Origin: Tillandsia leiboldiana
Taxonomy: Eukaryota > Streptophyta > Magnoliopsida > Poales > Bromeliaceae
NCBI GenBank assembly: GCA_029204045.2
Contig: CM055062.1
Span: 9,357,705 to 9,421,704, forward strand
DNA length: 64,000 bases
Direction: 5' to 3'
Shown: one piece after another, positions 44,968 to 56,951 of the stretch
Position numbering within the stretch: position 1 is the first letter of the stretch
Layout of the letters: each line of letters opens with the position of its first letter
Notes under the pieces: generated by a model
Told to the model about the DNA's origin: nothing
The model's database searches: none
What the model saw: only the letters and a program-made list of their open reading frames with translations
Position numbers and translations under genes: made by a program

Positions 44968-47900
44968 TCAACCGGAAGTCTCGAAGAGAAAGGGGTAGGC
45001 ATCTCTCATCTCTGTCTCCAGCTCCCAAGTAGCCTCTCGCTCCTCGTGATTGCTCCATAAGATTTTCACATACGGGATGGCCCGGTTGCGCAATTTCCTC
45101 ACCTCACGAGCAAGAATCCGCAACGGGCGCTCCTCATAAACCAGGTCCTCGCCGATCTCCAAAGGAGTGAAGTCAACCACATGCGACGGATCAAACACAT
45201 ATCTCCTCAGAGCTGAGACATGAAAAACATCGTGTACACCGGCCAAGCGTGGAGGAAGAGCAACTCTATAAGCCACATGGCCTACCCTCTCAAGTACTTC
45301 AAAGGGTCCAACAAAACGGGGACTAAGCTTCCCACGCACTCCAAATCTCCGGACCCCCTTCAAAGGCGAGACCTTCAAAAATACATGGTCACCAATCTGA
45401 AACTCTAGGTCTCGCCGACGAGTATCAGCGTAGCTCCTCTGACGACTCTGAGTAGTCTCAAGATGTCGGCGAACAACTCTAACTTTCTTCTCGGCCTCCA
45501 AAAGAAGATCTGGTCCCAAAGTCCTCCTCTCACCCACATCACTCCAATACAAGGGTGACCGACACTTGCGTCCATACAACGCTTCAAACGGAGCCATCTG
45601 AATGCTCGCCTGATAGCTGTTGTTGTACGCAAACTCAACCAATGATAAGTGTCGGTACCACCCCCCTCCAAAATCCATAACGCACGCTCTCAGCATGTCC
45701 TCGAGGGTCTGTATGGTGCGCTCGGACTGGCCATCAGTCTGTGGGTGGAAAGCAGTGCTAAATCTGAGCTGGGTCTCCAAGGCTGACTGTAAACTCCCCC
45801 AAAAGCGTGACACAAACCTCGGGTCCCGATCTGAAACAATCGACGCTGGTACACCGTGCAGCCTCACTATCTCATCCAGATACAACTGTGCCAGACGCTC
45901 CAACGACCAAGTCATCTGAACAGGCAAGAAATGTGCAGACTTGGTGAGTCTATCCACAACAACCCAAACCGCGTCGGCTCCACTCTGCGCTCTCGGCAGT
46001 CCAGTAACAAAGTCCATAGTAACGTGGTCCCACTTCCACTCGGGAATTGGAAGACTTTGTAACTTGCCAGCAGGGACTCGGTGCTCTGCTTTCACTTGCT
46101 GGCAAGTTAAACAATGAGCCACAAATCTTCCAATGTCCCGCTTCATTCCGGACCACCAAAAATGTGCCTTGAGGTCCTTATACATCTTAGTACCACCAGG
46201 ATGAATGGTATAAGGTGTACAATGGGCCTCTCTCAAAATCTGATCTCTGATCTCAGGGTCCATAGGCACACATACTCGGTCCCTGTACCGCAGTACTCCC
46301 GAGCTATCCACAGTAAAATCCCCTATCTGATCTGCCCGTATCTGTGATCTGATCCTCTCCAAGTGGGGGTCCTCACTCTGTGTCTCCCTGATCCTGTCCA
46401 ACAAAGTGGGCTGCAAGACCATAGACATAAGTCTAGCAGAGACCCCAGGGGATACTACCTCAATCTGGAGTCGCCTCATCTGCTCAATCAGCGGTGCCTG
46501 CTGCGTGATCAACATGCTCAAACTCTGCACCGACCTCCGACTCAAAGCATCTGCTACAACATTGGCCTTGCCGGGATGATAAAGGATACTCACATCGTAG
46601 TCCTTTAATAACTCCAACCACCGGCGTTGCCTCAGGTTCAGCTCCTTTTGTGTAAACAGATACTTTAAGCTCTTATGATCTGTATAGATCTCACAATGCT
46701 CACCGTAGAGGTAATGCCGCCACAGCTTCAACGCGAACACCACAGCTGCAAGCTCCAAATCATGAGTAGGGTAATTCTTCTCATAATCCTTTAATTGCCG
46801 TGAAGCATAAGCAATTACCCTACCATGCTGCATCAAAACACAACCCAATCCGCTGTGAGAGGCGTCACTATAAATCACGAATCCATCCCCCATCACTGGC
46901 AGTGTAAGAACTGGTGCTGAAATCAGTCTCCTCTTCAGCTCCTCAAAACTCTGCTGGCACCGCTCAGTCCAAATAAACCTCATCCCCTTCCTAGTCAAAC
47001 AGGTCAGGGGAGTAGAGAGCTTCGCAAAGCCCTTTACGAACCGACGGTAATAGCCTGCCAAGCCCAGAAAGCTCCGGACCTCAGTAACCGTCGTCGGTCT
47101 CGGCCAATCCCGAACTGTATCAATCTTCGCCGGGTCAACAGCCACTCCTGCGACTGATACTAAGTGGCCCAAGAATGCAACCTCCCGAAGCCAGAACTCG
47201 CACTTTTTAAGCTTGGCATACAACTTCCTCTCACGTAGAAGCTGCAGCACTATCCTCAAGTGCTCCTCGTGCTCCACATCGCTCCGGGAGTAGATCAAGA
47301 TGTCGTCGATGAACACGACCACAAAAAGGTCCAAGTACGGCTGGAAAACCCGGTTCATCAAGTCCATAAATGCAGCAGGAGCATTAGTCAAACCAAACGG
47401 CATAACCGTGAACTCATAATGCCCATACCGGGATCGAAAAGCCGTCTTGGGGATGTCCTTGGCCCTCACCCTCAACTGGTGGTAACCTGACTGAAGATCG
47501 ATCTTCGAAAACACTGAGGCTCCCTGCAACTGGTCGAATAAATCATCTATCCGTGGTAGGGGATACTTGTTCCGGATGGTCACTTTATTCAACTCCCGGT
47601 AATCCACACACAAACGAAGCGACCCATCCTTCTTCTTCACAAATAAAACTGGCGCTCCCCACGGAGAAACACTAGGCCTAACAAAGCCCCTGTCCATCAG
47701 ATCCTGAAGCTGGGCCTTCAACTCTCTCAACTCAGCAGGCGCCATCCTATAAGGTGCCTTTGAGATTGGTGCGGTTCCCGGTACCACATCAATCACAAAC
47801 TCTATCTCCCTCTCCGGCGGCATAGTCGTCAACTCAGGGGGAAACACATCTGGGAACTCGCGGGCAACAGGAATATCCTCGAGTCCCATTGCCGCCGTAG

Positions 47901-48906
47901 GCACCTCCACAATCGTCGCTAGGAAAGCAGTGCAACCTCTGCTAATCATCCGCCTAGCTCTCGCTGAAGAAATCATCACTGCAAATAAGGAACTCTGACA
48001 GCCTCGGTAAACAAACTCCTCCTGTCCCGGCTCACGGAGGGTCACTGTCCTCTCTCTGCAGTCTATGGTAGCATAGTACCTCGACAACCAGTCCATACCA
48101 AGCACAACATCGAAATCCTGGAGCTGCCGCAAGACAAGCAAGTCTGCCGGCAAAATCCAGGATCCCAACTGCACAGGGCAATCCCTACAATACTCCTCGA
48201 CATGCAAGACATGATCTGGTATCTGAACCTCTAATGCATGTGATAAAGAAACTACCTCTATACCATGTAGGGATGCAAATGCTCTACTAATAAATGAATG
48301 CGATGCACCGGTATCAAAAAGAGTACGAGTACGAACTACAGAAATCAAAATAATACCTGCGACGACATGCTCTGCTGCGGTAGCATCCTCAACCTGAGCG
48401 GCATAGACTCGACCGCTCGGCGCCGGGGGATGTCGCTCTGGCTGTCGCGAGGACGATGAAGCAAAATTTGGCCTACCGGAGGCCGCCGAAGGTCCTGCTG
48501 ACTGACGAGGAACAAAGGATGCAGAAGCTGAGGAAGGAGCCGGATAACCTGCCCTGGGGCACGCCCTCGCGAAGTGACCGGTCTGCCCGCAACGGAAGCA
48601 GCGGCCCTGACTCTGCGGGCACAGGGTTGGTGGGTGCGGTCCTCCACAAATGATACAACGGTCGGGGCGCGGCTGCCGCGAAGTCTGCTGCTGCTGCGAA
48701 GACTGCTGCTGTCGAGGTGGTCGACGCTGCTGCTGCTGAGACTGACGAGATGCCCCAGATCTCTGCCGCCCCTGATACCCCCGTCCCTGAGAGTGGAAAC
48801 GGGGAGGTCTCGGGGGTCCCTGTCTACTCGACTGCCCCTCCTCAAACAGCGCCGGGCGCTTTGCCCCAGGAGTCACTACGGGGGCTGGAGCCACCTCTGC
48901 CATCAC
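44968..48906 (-). CDS. Gypsy Pol polyprotein with chromodomain-like tail, intact
   Basis: A 1312-residue frame. Order: Gln-rich linker; zinc knuckle CFRCGQTGHFARAC (103-116), the C-terminal part of gag; protease LFDTGASHSF near 196-205; reverse transcriptase about 410-590 with LPRIDDLFDQL and active site FIDD (532-535); RNase H with IYSDASHSGLG (D681), E718 and YTDHKSL (D743); integrase zinc-binding His and Cys around 895-935 and triad D965, D1026, E1062; C-terminal WSNHEEREATWELE near 1290, as in chromodomains that target elements to heterochromatin. All key residues are present. It shares its frame with gag upstream and is separated by one TAG (48919-48921), so Pol could be made only by read-through or internal start. 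Confidence 0.96.
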   Translation of the reverse strand: MMAEVAPAPVVTPGAKRPALFEEGQSSRQGPPRPPRFHSQGRGYQGRQRSGASRQSQQQQRRPPRQQQSSQQQQTSRQPRPDRCIICGGPHPPTLCPQSQGRCFRCGQTGHFARACPRAGYPAPSSASASFVPRQSAGPSAASGRPNFASSSSRQPERHPPAPSGRVYAAQVEDATAAEHVVAGIILISVVRTRTLFDTGASHSFISRAFASLHGIEVVSLSHALEVQIPDHVLHVEEYCRDCPVQLGSWILPADLLVLRQLQDFDVVLGMDWLSRYYATIDCRERTVTLREPGQEEFVYRGCQSSLFAVMISSARARRMISRGCTAFLATIVEVPTAAMGLEDIPVAREFPDVFPPELTTMPPEREIEFVIDVVPGTAPISKAPYRMAPAELRELKAQLQDLMDRGFVRPSVSPWGAPVLFVKKKDGSLRLCVDYRELNKVTIRNKYPLPRIDDLFDQLQGASVFSKIDLQSGYHQLRVRAKDIPKTAFRSRYGHYEFTVMPFGLTNAPAAFMDLMNRVFQPYLDLFVVVFIDDILIYSRSDVEHEEHLRIVLQLLRERKLYAKLKKCEFWLREVAFLGHLVSVAGVAVDPAKIDTVRDWPRPTTVTEVRSFLGLAGYYRRFVKGFAKLSTPLTCLTRKGMRFIWTERCQQSFEELKRRLISAPVLTLPVMGDGFVIYSDASHSGLGCVLMQHGRVIAYASRQLKDYEKNYPTHDLELAAVVFALKLWRHYLYGEHCEIYTDHKSLKYLFTQKELNLRQRRWLELLKDYDVSILYHPGKANVVADALSRRSVQSLSMLITQQAPLIEQMRRLQIEVVSPGVSARLMSMVLQPTLLDRIRETQSEDPHLERIRSQIRADQIGDFTVDSSGVLRYRDRVCVPMDPEIRDQILREAHCTPYTIHPGGTKMYKDLKAHFWWSGMKRDIGRFVAHCLTCQQVKAEHRVPAGKLQSLPIPEWKWDHVTMDFVTGLPRAQSGADAVWVVVDRLTKSAHFLPVQMTWSLERLAQLYLDEIVRLHGVPASIVSDRDPRFVSRFWGSLQSALETQLRFSTAFHPQTDGQSERTIQTLEDMLRACVMDFGGGWYRHLSLVEFAYNNSYQASIQMAPFEALYGRKCRSPLYWSDVGERRTLGPDLLLEAEKKVRVVRRHLETTQSRQRSYADTRRRDLEFQIGDHVFLKVSPLKGVRRFGVRGKLSPRFVGPFEVLERVGHVAYRVALPPRLAGVHDVFHVSALRRYVFDPSHVVDFTPLEIGEDLVYEERPLRILAREVRKLRNRAIPYVKILWSNHEEREATWELETEMRDAYPFLFETSG

Positions 48907-48918
48907 GACCTCACCACT

Positions 48919-49780
48919 CTACACATAAAGTGCCTGCTCCATCGAGGCCTCCAAAGTCTGTAATCTGCGGGAGCGGACCAACTGATAAATGTCCCGACGC
49001 AACCCTCTCTCGAACATGTAGATCCGGTGGGTCTCATCTCTGGCCACGTGGGGCATACAAGCTAACAGCCGATTGAAATCGGCTATGTACATGTGTACGG
49101 GCCTATCTCCCTGGCGGAGATTCCTCAGCTGCTCCTCCAAACTCTGTCGAACACTCTCAGGAAAGAAGGCCCCAAGAAGCATACCGCGAAACTCTGCCCA
49201 TGAGATAAACTGGGTCCCAGGCGGACCTGCGGGTCGTACACGCCGCCACCATGCCTCGGCGTTGCTCTCCAGAAAATGAGTAGCCAACAGAACTCGAAAC
49301 CTCTCATCAATAAAAAAGCTCTCAAAATGGCGCTCCATGGCCATAACCCAAGACTCAGCCGCCCACGGCTCAGCACTCATACCCGAAAAGCGGGGTGGAT
49401 CAAACTTGCGAAACCTCATCAAAAGATCCACCATCACCCGCTGCTCTGCCAAAGTCAAAGATCCCGTCGTCCCAGACGGTGGCCTACTGGAAACTGGCTC
49501 AGCCGGAACTGCTGGTGCAGGCTGCACAACAGAGGGTGCCACAACAGGGGAAGAAGGCACCGGTGAACTCTCAGGGGGTACTACCGCGGGCTGCGCTCTC
49601 TGCTCCAACAAGAGCGTCAACCGACTCACAGCCTCCTCCTGGCGTCGAGACGCCTCAGCCAACTGTGCCATCTGGGCACGGAGCTCCAGAACCTCGCTCT
49701 GCTGTCCCTGCCCCGAGTCCTCCTGCTCGGGCTCAGGACGAAGGCTGCGAACGCGTCACCATCGAGCGTCGAGGAGGCAT
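48919..49780 (-). pseudogene. Gypsy gag, with a frameshift and an in-frame stop
   Basis: The natural start is at 49780 (MPPRRSMVTRSQP). About 15 codons later the frame hits a stop near 49735, while gag-like sequence continues in another frame from there: a one-base frame change relative to the gag remnant at 329-654. The capsid-like domain follows, with WVMAMERHFESFF, ANAEAWW-like SNAEAWWRRV and FNRLLACMP, typical of the retrotransposon gag family. The frame ends with TAG at 48919-48921 and continues in the same frame into pol, where the zinc knuckle lies. The stop is therefore inside an originally single gag-pol frame. Confidence 0.88.
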
Positions 49781-50058
49781 CCCCACCTGAGGGACAAGGC
49801 AAACAGTCAGAACCCAAATCATCTCTCGACCCAATCTAGCGAAAGTCAGAAGGCATGTCCCCCTTCCAGAAGTACTATGATGTCTGCAGCCAACATAGTT
49901 GCCACTGAAGGAAGACATGTCAATCACTCATCCCGAACCGCTCGGGAGAGTTAGAAATCCAATCAGGACTCTCGCTAAAATCACGGCTCTCACGCGAGTC
50001 ATCCTAGGGTCCAACCACAAGCCTAGGGTTCCTAAGAACTCCAAGACCTACATCCTAG

Positions 50059-50070
50059 GCTCTGATACCA
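50059..50070 (-). other. Primer binding site of the Tekay-type element
   Basis: The minus strand reads TGGTATCAGAGC, initiator-Met type, followed by CTAGG. It is 8 nt from the LTR boundary at 50079. Confidence 0.92.
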
Positions 50071-50078
50071 CTCTAATC

Positions 50079-53000
50079 TGTCACGCCCCGGGGTCGATAC
50101 TGCGCCCCGGGCTCGTCAACAGATCCGCCGCCCATATGGGAAGCCCCGTATAGGCGTAGCGACTAACCTGCAAAGAAACATCTACACTAGCAGATATCAG
50201 AGCTGAAATAGTAAAAGCTGAAATAAAAGACATAAAATATAACTACAACTCCCAAGTATACAGACCAACCTCACGAGAACACAAGAGTCTCTCAGAAAAG
50301 CAGGAAAGAAAGGTACAACTCAAAACCTCACTACAAAGTCACTCGACATAGCACACACCAAAATAGTACAGGGGTACATCTACTCACACACTGAAGATGA
50401 CAGGAAGGGAACTATCTCGCGACTCCCTTACCTCGGTCTGAAGGAGCTGGATCAGCAACAAGAGCTGCAGGAACCGGAGCAGAAGTCCCTGGGGAGAAGA
50501 CACCACGACGGGTGTGAGAACTACATCCCACAGTAGTCTCAGTGGGTGCCGCCAACAAGCCCGACGGTCTGCCCACTAAGTCTACCAGAGGCAAAAAGTA
50601 ACATATGCAGTGCTGTATGGAAAGCTGGGAAAAGTAACTCTACAGCTACTATGCCTCTAACTAGATGCTCAAAAGTGGAACAGAAAGACATGATGCCACA
50701 ACTAACTCTCCTCCCTGATCACCCAATCTAAACTGACTGCCACATGGGGTCCAGTCAAACCTGCGCCAACCTACTGCCGTTACGTCCCGGAGGAGCGGAC
50801 TTACGTAGGACGTCCATGGCTGCCAACAAAAGCACAGCCAGAGGGACAAATGCAACAACAAGTCGCGAAAGAACATCTCAAACTCACGCCGGTATAACAA
50901 CCCGGTCTCGCCTACTCCGGAGTGGCACTCGAGGGGAGCGACCCGCTCGAGTCAAAGTAACCCATAACAAGTATCTCTGTAAAGTATCTCTGTAAAGCTC
51001 AAATGTGGCTCATGCAGGCTATGATCCAAATCCTCGATCAACAAGATCGGCTAACAAACAAATCACTGACTCACTCACTGGCTGGAATCTACACAGCTGA
51101 GACTCACTGTCACTCTGACAGCTCCCGAGAACCCAGGTCTACCATCACTATCACTCTCCCAAAGAAATCGGATCTACAGACTGCTATCGACTCCACTCGG
51201 TCCCCAGACACGAGTGCAAATGCATCCCACAACCACCCGACCTCTCGGCCCACAACTCGGGCGAGGAAAAGCTAAGTCCATAGTGAAATGAAGTATCGTG
51301 ATGTGGAATGTCTAGAGCAATAAAAACCTAGCCCAAGTTGGAGTTTTCTACAGACTGGCTGAACAAGATGCATATGACAGGGGTGCTAGGTCAAGTTCCA
51401 AGATTTCACTACTTAACATAAAGTAGGAACCAAAAGATTCAACAACTGATATACAAGATACAACATACAGTTTTACACATGCTATTACTCCAATTTCTAA
51501 CATGCATGATCCTACACACATAGAATTAGTACACAGTCCAGAGTTCTTGGAAGCAAGGTCACCCACCTGAACACGCTAACTGTCCAAGGTTGTATAGCTA
51601 AAAGTCCAGAAACAGCCAAAACACAGTATCCACCAAGCTAGCAACACGGTAGCAGTGCTCACAATCTCCTGGGTACAAAACATAATCCAAGATTACACTT
51701 TAATCCACAAAATCCCAAGTTCCCAAAAATCTGTGATGAACAGTCCCTAAAACACGAAATATCCACCTGAAAATCATCTTCCAAAAATTCCAATAAAAAT
51801 GTGACGGCGATCCTCGCGGCGAGTAGATGTCGATGGACTCCTGAATTGTTGAAATCCGATGTCCGATTGAGGAGATAAAAATCCGACAAGTAGGTGCTGT
51901 CCAAACCATCCATCAGCCGCAAAGGGGGTTAAAAACGTACCCAAAACCCCAAGAAAAGCTCAGTTCCAGAAAAAGTGTCCAACAAGAAAGTTGTATATTT
52001 ACCTCCTACGAAACCGTTGCCGCAGAAATCGTCCAAAAATACCGTCGGGGTAGCTCTGTAGACCTCCTAGACTGAAATGCGACGAAAATGGTCCTCCTAC
52101 AGGAAATCGCCGCTCCGCACCCCGATGCAGAAGTCGCCATCGTTGCGGCCTCCAAAAATCCTGAGCTTCCGTCAAAAGATGCACAAGAGGAAGAGGAAGA
52201 ATTTTGGTAAAGGGCTCAGGAGCTAAAAGCTTCGGGAAAGGCCTCAAAAATGAGGCCCAAGTTACCTATTTATAGGCTACAGCAGAAAAAACCAAAAAGT
52301 CCAAGTATTGGGCTCTCGGCCCAAACAAATCGGGCGCCCGAATCATGATTCGGGCGCCTACAGTGTTGGGCCCGGCCCAACACTGTGCGCGCCCGGATCG
52401 ATCCGGTGCCGCCACGTGTCCCCCCGAACAGGGGACAACGGTGCGGGGCCACCCGATGGCCGCCACGTGTCCGGCCCCGCGCTCCCCGCGGCCGGCGCAC
52501 ATGCTCCCACCAATCATGGCGCGCCACGTGCAGCGCGGTCCACGGCAGCGACCACGGGCCGCGGTTCACGGCGTCCCACCCGGGTCGCTGCGCCCGCCAA
52601 CCAGCGGGCGACACGTGGCCCGGCGGGTCCATCGTGCGCCGCGCCCGGCGCGGTCCACGCGCTGTCGCGCGTGCGTTGACCCGCCAACTGGCGTCTGCCA
52701 CGTGGCACTGTGCCGCGTCGCATACGCCAGGTGCGCATAGACCGACCAACCAGAAGAAGCCACGTGGCCCGCCCGGTCCACTGCACCAACCGCGCGCCCC
52801 CGTGGACCGAGTCGCGTGAGCCCGCTAATGGGCAGCCGCCACGTGTCCAGGCGCCGGTCCATGCACCAGCGCCCAAGCTCTGTGGACCGAGCGGTATGCG
52901 CCGGCCCAATCAGAAGCTGCCACGTGGCAGGGGCTGGTCCACGGCTGTTCCCATGCACCGAAACGCGTGAAAAACTTCCGGGAGTCCGTTTTTGGGCATC

Positions 53001-53253
53001 CGGACTCATAATTTAACAAGCAAATAGCTGTTTTCAAGCGTTTTTCCGTGCTGAATCCATTTCCGACCTCTGTTTGGCCTAATTCTTTTCTGAAATTTCA
53101 GCAAACCCAGCCGAAAGCCAACACAGCAAGTAATATCACACAGGGTCCATCTGTGGCATCCTATTGATGCACCATGGGCTAGATACACCAATGATAGGTG
53201 TTCTAACAGTGGATTCATCGGAAGAACGTTGCATGGGCACCAGGGCCACTACA
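50079..53253 (-). mobile_element. 5' LTR of the Tekay-type element
   Basis: 3175 bp, TGTCACGCC...CCACTACA. The active-copy promoter lies at 52266-52926. Frames of 60-159 residues on both strands, duplicated in the other LTR, show no domain and are not called. Confidence 0.93.
52266..52926 (-). promoter_or_regulatory. 5' LTR promoter: TATA, palindromes, CACGTG cluster
   Basis: TATA box at 52266-52275. A perfect 26-bp palindrome at 52333-52358 (arm GGCGCCCGAATCA). A 13-bp-arm repeat at 52360-52386. CACGTG boxes from 52413 to 52926. The 3' LTR copy has lost 3 nt from the centre of the first palindrome. Confidence 0.6.
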
Positions 53254-53258
53254 ATCTT

Positions 53259-56200
53259 AGACATACTAACCAAAACAAACAGAGATAACCATAAAACTGT
53301 AAAGTATAATAGCCTCAGTGGCTAGGGTCCTCTAAACGCTGCCTCCCCGTCGCCCCGGTCCCCACCCCTGCTCGGACCTGTCACAGTGTGGGTAGTCAGT
53401 GACTGATAAAGTAGATGATAAACAAGTAAATGCTATAAACTGAAAAGACAAACCGATACACCAGAGCATTCACTTCCCCCTCATGAATCGCTAAATCCCT
53501 GTCACAATCACGCTGGGCACCTACCCCAGATTTAAAATATATTGGGCACCAACCCTAGATACCGCGCTCATTTCTTGGTGCCTCCAACCCCTCCACTGCC
53601 CAAGTAGCAGTTTGCCTCACCGTGAGGGGTCCCCATCATCCCTAGTCGTGGGGTACACGGGTAATCTTACCATCTTTCCGAAAAAATACATCCTGTGCGG
53701 TTGCCAAACCGCCGGTGTGCGTGTAAGCAAATATGAGCATATAGTTTAGCATTGCGACCCCAGCCGCCTCAGTTAGAATATAAAACGGGTCACATGCAAT
53801 GGGGTTAGCCAATTTACCAAACATCTACTTTAATCTCACAATAACACGGGAACGACTATACACGGAAAATATCGAAAAGGTACCCACCTCGAAGCCAGTC
53901 GAACGAACCACCTGGAACGTCCCGCGCCCTCGAACGACACCTGGACCTAAAAGAAAAGTCCCCAGAGAGTACAGATCAATAGCCATCCAATTTCCTCGAA
54001 GAATACGGGTTTCACCCGAAACCACCGATAAACCGACCATTTTGCCGATTCACGGATCGTAAAGCGAGGGTCTGATCAATAAAAGTCAACGGATTCCAAA
54101 CGAAAGGTTCAGAGATCATGTGACTGCTGTCCCCAACAACCAACCATGCTACAATTACATTTAGACCCCCCGAACTTTGCCAAAATTGCATTTTATTCAT
54201 ATAAAACCCACTAATTACGTCACAACTTTTAAACAGGGAAACTTTAAACCAAAATAATTTACACGTAACTAGATTTTAACGTGCTGGACTCCTTGCTCAC
54301 AGTCTAGGGCCGAATTGAGCCATGGAGTTACAATTTAGCTAATGTCCAATACGTTCCTAGATTCAATGTTGCTTAACTATTTTCCTATCAAGTCATTCTC
54401 AGTTTTTATGTGAGCATCATGCTCAGGGATGTCGAAAAGTACAGAGGCTCACCTCTGATCCTCTGCCGGCCCACCAAAACCAGGTGTATGAATAACACGA
54501 TCAAACCGGAGCTCGACTTCGAGCTTTAATTAAAATAACAGTTCTGGACAGCAACCAAGTTGTACATTAATTTCAGGACATCAAAAATGATCAGGGGCTC
54601 ACCTAAGGCAGGTTGCAAACCCTCCGGTTTGGCTGTTGGAGCAAAAGCCACTCGCCTTCGTCTTCTTGGAGCGCGGATTGGCCGGGTTCACCTCCTACTC
54701 AGTCATTCTTCAAACTAAGGTGAGCATCACCTTTCTGGGACTTCCAGGAGTGGAAGAAGCCTCTGCCTAAGAAGCTTGACAGCTCCCCGTGCTCCTCAAC
54801 CCGAGGAAGAAGAAGATGAAGCTAAATTAGCCCATTAATGGCAACTTGAGAACCAAGCTGCATGGGTTGCATGCAAAGGGACTAAAGGCAAGCCCAAGGT
54901 GTCAGAAGACTTACCCAAGTTGGCCGGCGCCGGAGGAGCAACGACGGCGGCGGGGTGGCGATGCCCGGCCAATACCAAGAACCAAGCTTTTAGGTTTTGC
55001 TCCCCCGCCTTCCACATTGAGCCAAAACCCACTAAACCTCGTGGGACTTCTTCTGGGAACCAGCAGAAGGTTCTGCTCATCTTGGTTCCGACGCCGGAGC
55101 TCTGGAGGCAGCGCGCGCTGAACCCGTCCAAGAACTAGGGTTCCGGCGGCCCATTTGCGTCCGCCGGCCATCCGGAGGTCCGGAGACCTCGAGGCTTCAC
55201 CTGGGTCACCCTTTTAATGTCAGAAGCCGGCTGCTAGGGTCCAAGTTACAAGGAACCCAACAAATGGTGAGATCCTACCTCGCCGGATCTGAGGAAGAAG
55301 AAGGTGGTGGCCCCCCGGCGGGGCCTGGCCTCGGGGCTCCTCGATCTGCTCCTCTGGAGGCCAAAGGTGCTCCCAGATGGAAGTAGAAGAGATCCCGAGC
55401 CCTTGGGTTGCTTCCTTCCCCACTAACCCGAGAGCAAGAGTAGATCTTGCTTTACTCCTTACTTTTCCGACGAGGGATGGTGGCGGCCGGCGAAGCTGCG
55501 GGTGCACCCGTCGGAGCAGGAGCAGAGGAAGTCGAGAAGCCTCCTCTGGTGCGGCTGGGTGCAATGGATCCGAGGCTAGGGCATCTCGGGTCTACTTATA
55601 TGCATTGGCACAAAATGCTAATAAGTCTTTCATCTAACATTATCTAGAGTCGGGTCCTTCGCAGGGACTTTATCTCGCACCTTGGCCCCTCTCCAAAGGA
55701 TCTCATTGGATTCCGCACATAAAATGCGGGGACTCTTATGCAAAAACACCATTTTTCGCCATTTTTCACGCTTTTCGAGACCACCGGTTCGTCAAACTGA
55801 AAAACGAACACTACCACCACGTCCGGCTCGACGAACCCTTTTGAGTAGCAACTTTGGTTCACTGAAGACGAACTTCGATAATTCTAAAATCCATCTTATA
55901 TGGTAGTTTAAACAGTTCGAAACGCTTTACGATGCTTCAGGCTCGTCAAACAGAAATTTGGCCAGCACCACTGCGCTCAGAACGACGATGCCATTTAAAT
56001 CGATTACCTGGATCGTCGGATTCGGACTCCAAACGGTCGATCGGCCGACGTTGGCCAGCGAGGGAATCAAATCAGGGTGTTACTATTCACTTCACTATTC
56101 ACTTAAGTCGTGGGTCCCACTAGTTTTCCTGCTGCTTTCAGGACGATCCGACCGTCGGATCAACAATTGGTCTATACCATTTTCACCCGATTCGATGAGA

Positions 56201-56384
56201 CGGTCGCACTGGAGATTTTAGATTTCCGAGATCGGACTCGGATCAGAAGGCGGAAATAGTGCCTCGGAAACTGTGCAATTCGCACTCCGGTACACAACCC
56301 ACTAAGGTTTAGATTTGTTTCATCACACGTATTCGCACTTGAATTTTACTCTTTATTCCAACTCGAATTTTCTCGAGCATTACA
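53259..56384 (-). mobile_element. 3' LTR of the decayed gypsy element, second piece
   Basis: Continues the LTR from 41735, shown by blocks shared in order with the LTR at 38504 (GTAGTCAGTGAC, GGTACCCACCT). It ends GAGCATTACA at 56384, aligned with the LARD-like LTR end. The promoter-side half resembles the 4.7 kb solo LTR in reverse, including CGACCGTCGGATC. No gene is seen in these 3.1 kb. Confidence 0.75.
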
Positions 56385-56951
56385 TCACTCACACCTTACA
56401 AGAAGTTTCGTCCTCGAAACTTAAATACACCAGAGATTCAATACATGGGGATAGTGCCCAAACTTGTCCGACTTGCGCTCATAATTGGCTTCGCGCCCCT
56501 CGTGATTCCCTCATTTCTCTCTCTGGCACTAGGAGAGGTTGCAGTTTTCCCGCCTGGCGCTGATGTTCGGCCTATACTCGATGACCAACTCAAAAGCGAG
56601 CCACGAGTTGTGCTACATCCCTTGTCAATTTAAGCCACCAAAAGTCTGCTGTTGATCCGTCCTGCTGTGTAATCGCGGTTACCGATGTCTCCCGCCTGAC
56701 TCTTATCGCTCAAGGCATCAGCTGCTACATTTGTCTTTCCGGAGTGATTTTGATTGGACGAAACATAGTCACTGAGTTGCTCGGTCTCATAGGCCTTAAC
56801 TCCCCCCCTCTGTTGCCTTAGCACACCTCCAAGTCCGTCGGCTGGCCTTCCAAGATCCTCTCGATCAAGGTAGGCTTAACTACTACGGGAAGGAGTTGCG
56901 TAGCCGCACCCGCCGGCACTACCTCCAGTTTTAATTGTGAGAACTCTGCGA
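56385..56951 (-). pseudogene. Remnant of the gypsy pol 3' end; integrase deleted
   Basis: Next to the LTR is a degenerate polypurine tract (56385-56399), then AAGTTTCGTCCTCGAAACTT. In the intact element the pol tail and integrase (about 1.5 kb) lie between the polypurine tract and RNase H. Here under 0.6 kb remains and no HHCC or DDE motif is visible. At 56630-56824 a minus frame has HSGKTNVAADALS, a second diverged copy of the RNase H tail motif HPGxxxVVADALS. Confidence 0.6.

Larger units (their letters stand above)
41736..53253 (-). mobile_element. Nearly intact Ty3/gypsy chromovirus, Tekay/Del type, 11.5 kb
   Basis: The 5' LTR is 50079-53253 (3175 bp) and the 3' LTR 41736-44907 (3172 bp). 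The 5-bp duplication ATCTT lies at 41731-41735 and 53254-53258. The LTRs are nearly identical; a 3-nt gap accounts for the length difference and a few substitutions are visible. The interior has primer binding site, gag, a full pol and polypurine tract in minus order. The Tekay/Del assignment follows from long LTRs, the initiator-Met primer site and the chromodomain-like Pol tail. Two lesions in gag (a frameshift and an in-frame TAG) separate it from an intact element. Confidence 0.95.
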
